A stretch of DNA of 7,007 nt from Candidatus Cloacimonadota bacterium (GTDB lineage Bacteria; Cloacimonadota; Cloacimonadia; Cloacimonadales; TCS61), in NCBI GenBank assembly GCA_030626645.1, contig DAOUTP010000093.1, positions 1-7,007 of the forward strand. Reading direction: 5' to 3'. Positions 1 to 5,615 of this stretch are shown here, in pieces. Positions within the stretch are counted from its first letter, which is position 1. Every line of letters starts with the position of its first letter. The notes under the pieces are model-generated. The model did not search any database, had not been told where the DNA came from, and was given only the letters and a program-made list of their open reading frames with translations. The position numbers were made by a program, and so were the translations under genes.

Positions 1-1437
1 ATTGCATTTTATGCCACCTACAGAATTTGTACTGAAATTATTAGCAATTAGATTTTGTGAGATCAGGACATCATCGGATCCAACAATTTCAAATGCCGCT
101 CCAAGCGTAGTACTTGTATTATCGAATATCTTACATCCGATTACATCAACTTTTGAATCTCCCTCTACTTTGATAGCAGAAACACTTGCCTTGGAGATCT
201 CACAGTTGGCAAGAAGATTATCTTCCTGAGTAACATAGAATCTTATACCATTCCATGAAGATTCTGATGTCAAAATAATTGGTTCTCCTGGTGAGGATGA
301 AGCATCAGCCTCTAAGTGTCCGTTTACTGTGAATTGCACCGCTTCATCAAAAATAATTTCAACTCCCGGTGTAATAATTAATTCATCACCTTCAGCAATA
401 ACGATATCTTCGGAAATCATATATGGACTAAAATCGGTTACCCATACACCAGAAAGATTTCCACTAACTAAAGAGCCATCAGTAACTGTGATATAATCTT
501 CAACTGTGATTTCAGCGAATTCCCCATCAACTTCGATCTTAAGAGTAACATCATAAATTCCAGGTTCCGTATAAAGATGGAAAGGATTCTCTTCAGTGCT
601 GTCAAAAGTTCCATCACCATCAAAGTCCCATTCCCAGCTATCGATTCCGGTTAGAGGGAATGAATTGTTGGTGAACTGAACGCCAAGATAAGCAGGACCT
701 TCAGTAATATTGGTAGTGAACATTGGAAGCAGACCTGTGAAATCAGTAATAGTAGCCTGATGGATCTGGTGATTTCCATCGAATGTCTGGATCATGGCAA
801 CAGCCTTCATTTTTGTAAGGTCCCAGTTGGGGGCCATATCGAAAGCATATTCGTAACTCTCGGTTTGCCCAGCTGTAGTTAGAGCGAAATTTTCTTGTTC
901 ATACAAAATTACTGATGCAAAATAATCAGGTAATTGCCCTGGTTCCCAATCGTGTGTTAGAACATATACTATCTGATTATTTGTTGTTGTGATATCACTC
1001 ATCAAAGTAACATCTAAAAGAAATGCAAGTTGTCCTTGAGAGTTCGTGTTCAATTCAAGGGTCATTTCTGCAGGACTGTCTTGTGCAGAAATGCTGTTAT
1101 ACAAGTTGATGTAAGCAGGGAGAGTACCTGTACCACCACCTAAAGAGTTTTGACTTCCACCCCAAAAGCAATTGGGAATACTACTAACGCCATACAATGT
1201 AGATCTGGCACCAGGGTATCCAGGGCTTGAATTTGGTCCGTCACCCTGCCAGATTAATGGGATAAGATAAGGATAAGATGCGGGATCTTCCCACATAGTT
1301 GCTAGCGCGGCCCGCGCTACAGGACAGTACCCTCACCATGTTTGGGTGAAAATTTCACCAACGACATATCTTTGAACAGCAAATGCTGATAATGCCATGA
1401 GAAGAAGCAAACTGATTAATAATAATTTCTTTTTCAT
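1..1437 (-). CDS. Exported Omp28-type thioredoxin-fold selenoprotein (UxxC) with PKD and beta-helix domains; 3' partial
   Basis: Start is the ATG at 1435-1437, with AAGGAG six bases upstream and a signal peptide at residues 1-20 (hydrophobic core, then ALSAFA before VQR). The frame is open to the window edge for 479 codons except for one TGA, codon 35 (1333-1335). Around it the protein reads GEIFTQTW-U-GYCPVARAAL, the active site of Omp28-type thioredoxin-like proteins with selenocysteine in place of the first Cys. C38 is the resolving Cys and P88 (SSIPNC) the likely cis-proline. Residues about 240-321 form a PKD domain (W268, then WDFDGDG, and ENPFHLYTEPGIYDVTL). From about 322 the sequence resembles the cap and first coils of a right-handed beta-helix (ITPGVEIIF, SSWNGIRF, ANCEIS, VIGCKIF). 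Inferred role: secreted or surface thiol oxidoreductase. The C-terminus is outside the window. The alternative is a gene broken by a TGT/TGC-to-TGA change, but the downstream hairpin argues against it. Confidence 0.85.
1303..1319 (-). promoter_or_regulatory. Putative bacterial SECIS hairpin
   Basis: On the transcript a perfect 7-bp stem, UAGCGCG / CGCGCUA, closes a GGC loop. The loop begins 20 nt after the UGA at 1333-1335. Bacterial SECIS elements recognised by SelB are hairpins inside the coding region just downstream of UGA, with G in the first loop positions and the loop roughly 16-37 nt from UGA; this one fits. If the innermost pair opens, the loop is GGGCC on a 6-bp stem, which also fits. 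In 1301-1320, 16 of 20 bases are G or C inside an AT-rich gene, and the codons used (GCG CGG GCC GCG) are unlike the rest, which suggests selection on RNA structure. Confidence 0.78.
1333..1335 (-). other. In-frame UGA, predicted selenocysteine codon (Sec35)
   Basis: This is the only stop-like codon in the 479-codon frame. It falls on the first catalytic position of a thioredoxin-type CxxC (W34-U35-G36-Y37-C38). The Omp28-type lipoprotein encoded at 4494-5603 has Cys at the aligned position (W152-C153-P154-N155-C156). Coding continues intact after it, with the resolving Cys, a plausible cis-proline and two recognisable downstream domains. Tryptophan in this gene is always TGG, so TGA is not simply read as Trp. 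Confidence 0.85.
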
Positions 1438-1443
1438 TTTTCT

Positions 1444-1449
1444 CTCCTT
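1444..1449 (-). promoter_or_regulatory. Ribosome binding site that fixes the selenoprotein start
   Basis: AAGGAG on the minus strand lies six bases before the ATG at 1437. It marks translation as beginning upstream of the UGA. The next in-frame ATG after the UGA (codon 48, 1294-1296) has no such site and would give a protein without signal peptide or active site. Confidence 0.8.
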
Positions 1450-1461
1450 TTAAGAGTCGGC

Positions 1462-1477
1462 TTTCGGGTATCCGAAA
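1462..1477 (-). other. Short intergenic hairpin
   Basis: In the 55-bp gap between the two left genes, TTTCGG and CCGAAA form a 6-bp inverted repeat with a 4-base loop. No U-run follows on the minus strand, so it is not a clear intrinsic terminator; it could be a processing or stabilising hairpin, or chance. Confidence 0.3.
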
Positions 1478-1492
1478 ACGATCTCCATTTTT

Positions 1493-2227
1493 TTATTTGA
1501 TTAAAATCATTTTTTTTATTTTCGAAGTTTTTATGCAATCTAATTTATAGAAATAGACACCTGAATTAACGATATTACCATTATTATCTCTACCATCCCA
1601 TATAATACTGCCATTTGAATTAAGATGGTTATAGTTTCTAATAATTTGTCCTTTTGTATTATAAATTGTTATGTTGGCATTAATCAATTCCTGCTGCGTA
1701 AGTTCATATGAAATTGTTGTGCTTGGATTAAATGGATTTGGATAGTTAGACAATCCAATATTTATTGGATCTATTGTCAGATCATCACTTCCGTTAACAA
1801 AGTTCTCCGGATAAAAAGTAAATTCTATCACTACCGGCTCGGTTAATAATGCTGAAGTTAAAGTATATGTTATTGTACAATCATCCAAACTACTTACATT
1901 AGTGAAGATAAAATCAAGATTAAGTAAACTACCATTTGGAAACTCAAAATCCCAGTTTGGTAGTAAATGACAATTCGCATCACCTTCTAATTCATGGCAC
2001 CACATAAGACTCCACCCGTCAGGCAGATCAACAGGTTCAACTGTTAAATTGAACATCTCTGTAACACCTAAATTGGTTACTTCGAATTGTTCTGATGTAA
2101 ATGTATAAGGAGTGCCCTCATAAGGTGGCCCTAATACAGGATTTTCAAATGGAATATTGATCTCTAATTCAGCAAATACGATGCTTAAACTCATCACTAA
2201 AAATAATAATAAAATTAACTTTTTCAT
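1493..2227 (-). CDS. Secreted protein with C-terminal FlgD-like/type IX-style sorting domain
   Basis: This is a 244-residue protein. Residues 1-19 are a signal peptide (MKK, hydrophobic core, IVFA before ELEI). Residues about 20-140 are beta-rich with a DLPDGWSLMWC segment and cysteines C77, C86 and C117. The phrase LPDGW followed by two nearby cysteines resembles a beta-sandwich domain I recall from secreted FCB-group proteins, but I cannot name the family. Residues about 160-244 are a sorting domain: SNYPNPFNPSTTISY at 160-174, IIWDGRDNNGN around 208-218 and NSGVYFYKL at 221-229. In type IX secretion such tails direct export across the outer membrane and surface attachment; whether this host has that system is not shown here. 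The gene ends in TAA and the selenoprotein gene starts 55 bp later on the same strand, so co-transcription is plausible. Specific function unknown. Confidence 0.85.
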   Translation of the reverse strand: MKKLILLLFLVMSLSIVFAELEINIPFENPVLGPPYEGTPYTFTSEQFEVTNLGVTEMFNLTVEPVDLPDGWSLMWCHELEGDANCHLLPNWDFEFPNGSLLNLDFIFTNVSSLDDCTITYTLTSALLTEPVVIEFTFYPENFVNGSDDLTIDPINIGLSNYPNPFNPSTTISYELTQQELINANITIYNTKGQIIRNYNHLNSNGSIIWDGRDNNGNIVNSGVYFYKLDCIKTSKIKKMILIK

Positions 2228-2234
2228 TTTTTAT

Positions 2235-2240
2235 CTCCTT
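2235..2240 (-). promoter_or_regulatory. Ribosome binding site
   Basis: AAGGAG lies seven bases before the ATG at 2227 and supports that start for the sorting-domain protein. No convincing -35/-10 pair could be found in the AT-rich stretch upstream. Confidence 0.75.
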
Positions 2241-2267
2241 AATAATTTTTATTTTTATTACTAATCA

Positions 2268-2391
2268 TGTCTTCCTGAGGAATCTTTTAGCCTTACTTAC
2301 GAAGGATCTCATGAATTTCTTGCAGCTTTACTTCTATACTGGAAAGCAAGATTCTTCCTAAGAACTACGTGCAAGAAACGTCAGAAAGACA
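2268..2391. repeat. Degenerate palindromic intergenic repeat (MITE- or REP-like)
   Basis: The ends are an 11-base inverted repeat with one mismatch: TGTCTTCCTGA at 2268-2278 and TCAGAAAGACA at 2381-2391. Inside are further inverted segments: GAATCTT (2280-2286) with AAGATTC (2348-2354), and TTTCTTGC (2316-2323) with GCAAGAAA (2371-2378). The layout, with ends near TGTCATTCTGA/TCAGAATGACA and an inner GAAGGATCTC, resembles short non-coding palindromic repeats I recall from intergenic regions of many environmental bacterial genomes. No coding potential is seen. It occupies most of the largest gap in the window (2228-2458). Copy number cannot be judged from one copy. Confidence 0.5.
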
Positions 2392-2416
2392 ATGCAAATT
2401 TCCACTTCTATATTTT

Positions 2417-2454
2417 CAACCATCCGCAAGGTTAATTAACCATTGCGGAGGTTG
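2417..2454 (-). terminator. Strong hairpin directly after the outer-membrane barrel gene
   Basis: CAACC (2417-2421) pairs with GGTTG (2450-2454) and TCCGCAA (2423-2429) with TTGCGGA (2443-2449). The loop is itself the palindrome GGTTAATTAACC (2430-2441), so the structure can extend with small bulges at 2422 and 2442. It begins five bases after the TAA at 2459-2461 and so probably marks the end of the four-gene operon. No clear U-run follows on the minus strand, so it may be a 3'-end stabilising hairpin or a factor-assisted terminator rather than a canonical intrinsic one. Confidence 0.5.
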
Positions 2455-2458
2455 GATT

Positions 2459-3913
2459 TTAAAACGTTGTTGTTACGGTAAGCCGGACTCCATCAAACTC
2501 CGCCTGATTTTTACATACTCCATTACTGCAAACAATACCGCCTTTTTCTTTACCATAAAATAATCGTACATCAGTATTGTTGAATATTGTTGTTGCAAGT
2601 TCTCCACCGATCCAGTATTCACCATCATCTCCATCTTCCGGGGAGTCAGAGTCACCGATCTGGTTTTCAACTGTGACAGATAAAGAATAGCTTCCAATTG
2701 CTATATCTGTTTGTAAACGTGGTTCAAAATGCGAATGATTGCCCGTTATCTTATCTTCTTCCTTATATTGATATTCAGCCTTAATTAGAACCGGATTATC
2801 CTTCACTAAAAAATCAAAAGTAAGAGCAGGAGTGATCTCTTTATACCATCTGTTCGCATCTTCTTTATTAAGTTGTTCCAATGATTCAAATTCAGCTTTG
2901 AATGACCAGACTTCAAAATCATGTTTGAATTCGGAATAGAAATTAGATAGTCTTACCATGAAATTACTGTTCCATCCTTCGGCATAATTTAGCACGAATT
3001 CATTTTCATAATTAGGAAGAAAGCGTATCTCTCCCATTAGCCCTTCTTCATCTTTCCCGGGATCCCAACTATGTTCCAATATTTGTCCAGCATGATTTAC
3101 CATTGGAAGATCGGAAATCCTTACATCAAAATTTTCATAATTTTTATAAGCACCAATTAGTGTGAATTTACCTATATAAGATGTAATGTTGGAATAGATT
3201 GCAGATCCTGTTACATCTTCATCATCTTTGCTGGTTGCATATTCAGTGTGTAGATCAAATAGGGAAGAAGAGAAGTTTAGTTTCCCTGCATAAACAGTTC
3301 TGTTATTAAATTTAATTTCATCAGAATTAATAACTTCGTTTTCTTTGTGCAATACATAGCTGCCACCAATAGTTAAATTATCTATTATGTTGAAATCAAC
3401 ATCAAAAGCACCTAATTGATCATATTCATCTTCTAAATCCGGATGAATGCTTATATCACTTTCCATTAAGCCAGCAAACAATTGTACTTGCCATCTATCA
3501 TAAACCGGGTTTACATAACCACCGATCAGCCTTGAATCCGATTCAAAATCATCATCATAGAAATTGTGTAGAACCATTCCTGAACCGATCACAGCTTCAT
3601 ATGTTCCAGCTTGAACAAACCAATGATCTGATTCATATTGAAGATAATACTCATCAATATAATTCTCATCTTCTTCTGTTGAAGTTAAAGCGAACTTATC
3701 GAATCGTGGTTTGTATAGATCAAATTTTATACCAGTTCTGAAGCTTCTGAATTGTGTCTGTATTTGGAATTCATCTGAAAAATAGCTTTTACCTTCATTG
3801 TCTTTATTGGAATAAATATATTTAAACTCGTTTAATCCAGAAAAGCTCAATTCTGAATAGAGCAGATTTGCCGACAGGCTTAACAAAATAATCAATAAGA
3901 AAGTTTTTTTCAT
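2459..3913 (-). CDS. DUF6029-like outer-membrane beta-barrel protein
   Basis: This is a 484-residue protein with a signal peptide at 1-20 (ANLLYS before ELSFSG), followed by alternating polar and hydrophobic beta-strand sequence to the end. The last residue is Phe (RLTVTTTF), the usual outer-membrane barrel signature. Residues 102-133 (AGTYEAVIGSGMVLHNFYDD, then SRLIGGYV) resemble the GNFYEQFGxGLxLRxYED region of DUF6029 proteins of Bacteroidota and relatives. Near the C-terminus GGIVCSNGVC gives C462 and C467, a two-cysteine loop I recall as conserved in that family and the only cysteines in the protein. It starts 10 nt after the TlpA-like gene with GGTGAG three bases before the ATG. Function unknown; the context suggests that its disulfide, or something it transports, depends on the redox proteins encoded upstream. 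The family name is from memory of motifs, not a search. Confidence 0.8.
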   Translation of the reverse strand: MKKTFLLIILLSLSANLLYSELSFSGLNEFKYIYSNKDNEGKSYFSDEFQIQTQFRSFRTGIKFDLYKPRFDKFALTSTEEDENYIDEYYLQYESDHWFVQAGTYEAVIGSGMVLHNFYDDDFESDSRLIGGYVNPVYDRWQVQLFAGLMESDISIHPDLEDEYDQLGAFDVDFNIIDNLTIGGSYVLHKENEVINSDEIKFNNRTVYAGKLNFSSSLFDLHTEYATSKDDEDVTGSAIYSNITSYIGKFTLIGAYKNYENFDVRISDLPMVNHAGQILEHSWDPGKDEEGLMGEIRFLPNYENEFVLNYAEGWNSNFMVRLSNFYSEFKHDFEVWSFKAEFESLEQLNKEDANRWYKEITPALTFDFLVKDNPVLIKAEYQYKEEDKITGNHSHFEPRLQTDIAIGSYSLSVTVENQIGDSDSPEDGDDGEYWIGGELATTIFNNTDVRLFYGKEKGGIVCSNGVCKNQAEFDGVRLTVTTTF

Positions 3914-3923
3914 TTTCTCACCA

Positions 3924-4472
3924 TTAGTCTTTTAGTACATCAGGTTGTTCAGCTTCCGGCTCTGGTGTATCTTCTTCGGGTTCTTCGGTTTCCTGTTCTT
4001 CCAGCCATTTAACGATCACTTCTTCATAATGCTTTTCATCACCTCGCTGATAACCGGTATGATCATAAATTATTGTTCCATCTTGATCAATTATCAAAGT
4101 GCGAGGTATGTTTGTTATGTTAAATTGCTTTTGAACAACTTTTTTGGAATCGAATAGTGTGTGGAATGTAAAACGATTCGATTTGACAGTAGAAATGGCA
4201 GCAGCTTTTTTCCGTGGTTTATCTACGTTGATTGCCAGTACATTAACACTATCATATTTTTCATGTAACTCATTTATTTTAGGAAGTCCATTTTTACAAG
4301 GAACACACCATGTAGCCCAGAAATCTAAAATCACTAAACCTTCTTTTTGAAAATCGGATAGTTTAACTTGTTTACCGTTAATATTTTCTAATTTAAATTC
4401 ACCAGCTTTTTCAGCAGCAACTAATTGCACTGTTAGAATCATGATCATTAATGTTATAAAAATATTTTTCAT
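3924..4472 (-). CDS. TlpA/ResA-type periplasmic thioredoxin-like protein
   Basis: This is a 182-residue protein with a signal peptide at 1-20 (QLVAA before EKAG). The fold is typical of TlpA/ResA/alkyl hydroperoxide reductase-like thioredoxins: FKLENINGKQVKLSDF at 26-41, VILDFWATWCVPC at 47-59 with catalytic C56 and C59, and the cis-proline in NITNIPRTLIIDQDG (P123). Such proteins reduce disulfides in the envelope, for example in cytochrome c maturation, and are usually re-reduced by CcdA/DsbD-type membrane proteins; a DsbD is encoded two genes upstream. Residues about 158-182 are a highly acidic, Pro/Glu-rich tail beyond the fold, probably disordered. AAGGAG at 4482-4487, nine bases before the ATG, supports the start. 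A specific substrate cannot be assigned. Confidence 0.92.
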   Translation of the reverse strand: MKNIFITLMIMILTVQLVAAEKAGEFKLENINGKQVKLSDFQKEGLVILDFWATWCVPCKNGLPKINELHEKYDSVNVLAINVDKPRKKAAAISTVKSNRFTFHTLFDSKKVVQKQFNITNIPRTLIIDQDGTIIYDHTGYQRGDEKHYEEVIVKWLEEQETEEPEEDTPEPEAEQPDVLKD

Positions 4473-4481
4473 TATATTACA

Positions 4482-4487
4482 CTCCTT
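4482..4487 (-). promoter_or_regulatory. Ribosome binding site of the TlpA-like gene
   Basis: AAGGAG lies nine bases upstream of the ATG at 4472, inside the 21-nt gap after the lipoprotein gene. Confidence 0.75.
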
Positions 4488-4493
4488 AATTAT

Positions 4494-5603
4494 TTATAGA
4501 GAAACTTCAATTACATTGTATACTGCACAAGTATTTTGATTATATTGTTCATCAATAGTTTGAACCCAGATCACCAATGTAAGATCTTCAGGCAAACCTG
4601 TTGCATTGTCCATATACCATTGCGGTAGAACATTCAATTCAGTGATCTCAAACTCTACAGTATCACTCCGGTTTATTGTTGAAATATCTACGGTTATTCG
4701 TTTTAAGGCAATATTAAAATGAGGTTCACCATGATTATTCAAATATTCATCATTAAAATCATCCATCAATACTGCAACCAGATTAAGGTTGTCTCTTACA
4801 ATAGAAGGATCAATCTCGACTTGAACAGAACCACTAAGTGAAACATCTGTAAGATTTGTTTGCAAATCATTCAATAATATTAAGAGAGGTTCCTGCAAAA
4901 GTGGTATGATTGCTGTTTCGATTTCAGTTTGAACTTCTTCAACACTTGACGCAGAATAAACAATATGAGCATTCCCGTTCACAATGCCAAGGGGTAATGT
5001 ACCGGTGTTCGGATAGTAATTGAACAAATCAGCAACAAAGTCACCTTCAAGAGCATCGATAAAATGATATTCCACATATGAGAATCTACTACCGTATTGC
5101 ATTCTGAGGTTATGCAATGCTTCTTCAACATTTGGGCAGTTCGGACACCATTGTCCGGTGAATAGTTCAACCATGACATTTCTCATATCCGCTTGGTTGC
5201 CGTAGAATTGGAAAGAATCTTCAGTTGGCAATATAACATCTGTAAAAATTGTATCCATAAAGGTTGCACCGGAAAGTTCGGTAGCTAATAATCGCCATTC
5301 GATATTATCATCAGTTGTATCGATCAGAGTTGCTTCTAGAAAGATTGGAGTATTGACAAATGTAAATGCAGTATAGAAGTTTTCAACATCAGTTTTTGTC
5401 ATGCCATTATTATTATAGCCATCATTATAGAAAGATATAATGCCTGAAATGCTTTCAGGAAATGATGCAATTGAATCTGCAAAAGTATTGAAAAAATCAA
5501 TTATATAATTTTCACTGATTATTTCCGGCTCAAATTTGTGTTCAAATCTGTCGCAGGCGAAAAGTATCAAGACCAAGCTAATTAATATCAGAAATTTCTT
5601 CAT
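4494..5603 (-). CDS. Omp28-type thioredoxin-fold lipoprotein
   Basis: This is a 369-residue protein. MKKFLILISLVLILFAC is a lipoprotein signal with lipobox LFAC, so C17 should be lipidated. After an N-terminal region without recognisable motifs (about 20-140), a thioredoxin-like domain carries MVELFTGQWCPNCPNVEEAL at 144-163; C153 and C156 form the redox CxxC. A likely cis-proline is P204 (TGTLPLG). The pattern FTGxWCxxCP is typical of Omp28-related outer-membrane or surface proteins of Bacteroidota-type bacteria. Residues about 240-369 form a beta-rich C-terminal domain with NTC near the end (C359). Its start lies 10 nt after dsbD, with AGAAGG overlapping the dsbD stop codon. Likely role: membrane-anchored envelope thiol oxidoreductase fed by DsbD; this is inferred. 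It is also the in-window Cys counterpart of the selenoprotein encoded at 1-1437. Confidence 0.85.
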   Translation of the reverse strand: MKKFLILISLVLILFACDRFEHKFEPEIISENYIIDFFNTFADSIASFPESISGIISFYNDGYNNNGMTKTDVENFYTAFTFVNTPIFLEATLIDTTDDNIEWRLLATELSGATFMDTIFTDVILPTEDSFQFYGNQADMRNVMVELFTGQWCPNCPNVEEALHNLRMQYGSRFSYVEYHFIDALEGDFVADLFNYYPNTGTLPLGIVNGNAHIVYSASSVEEVQTEIETAIIPLLQEPLLILLNDLQTNLTDVSLSGSVQVEIDPSIVRDNLNLVAVLMDDFNDEYLNNHGEPHFNIALKRITVDISTINRSDTVEFEITELNVLPQWYMDNATGLPEDLTLVIWVQTIDEQYNQNTCAVYNVIEVSL

Positions 5604-5609
5604 TTATTA

Positions 5610-5615
5610 CCTTCT
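5610..5615 (-). promoter_or_regulatory. Ribosome binding site overlapping the dsbD stop codon
   Basis: AGAAGG lies six bases before the lipoprotein ATG at 5603 and shares bases with the TAG of dsbD at 5614-5616. This suggests that translation of the two genes is coupled. Confidence 0.6.

Noticed and set aside
2..229. Plus-strand 75-codon frame at the left edge
   Set aside because: It lies wholly within the beta-helix coding region of the minus-strand selenoprotein gene and shows no protein-like features.
1..1296. Translation start at the ATG of codon 48, after the TGA
   Set aside because: It has no Shine-Dalgarno site and would remove the signal peptide and the whole redox motif, whereas the ATG at 1437 has AAGGAG at good spacing.
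1333..1335. TGA reassigned genome-wide to Trp or Gly (code 4 or 25)
   Set aside because: All genes in the window contain only this one in-frame TGA and use TGG for Trp. A reassigned codon should be frequent in such an AT-rich sequence. The complete genes end in TAA or TAG, so the window alone cannot show TGA used as a stop, but its single occurrence at a catalytic Cys favours selenocysteine.
1..1437. Pseudogene or sequencing error at codon 35
   Set aside because: There is no other stop or frameshift in 479 codons, the active-site partner Cys is kept, and a SECIS-like hairpin with GC-rich codons lies just downstream. A random nonsense mutation would not come with that structure.
2228..2270. 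Possible promoter upstream of the sorting-domain gene
   Set aside because: The stretch is very AT-rich with only poor matches to -35 and -10 boxes, so no site can be defended.
2369..2563. Plus-strand 64-codon frame in the gap and the barrel gene's 3' end
   Set aside because: It has no ribosome binding site or recognisable motif, and it overlaps the repeat, the hairpin and the end of a well-supported minus-strand gene.
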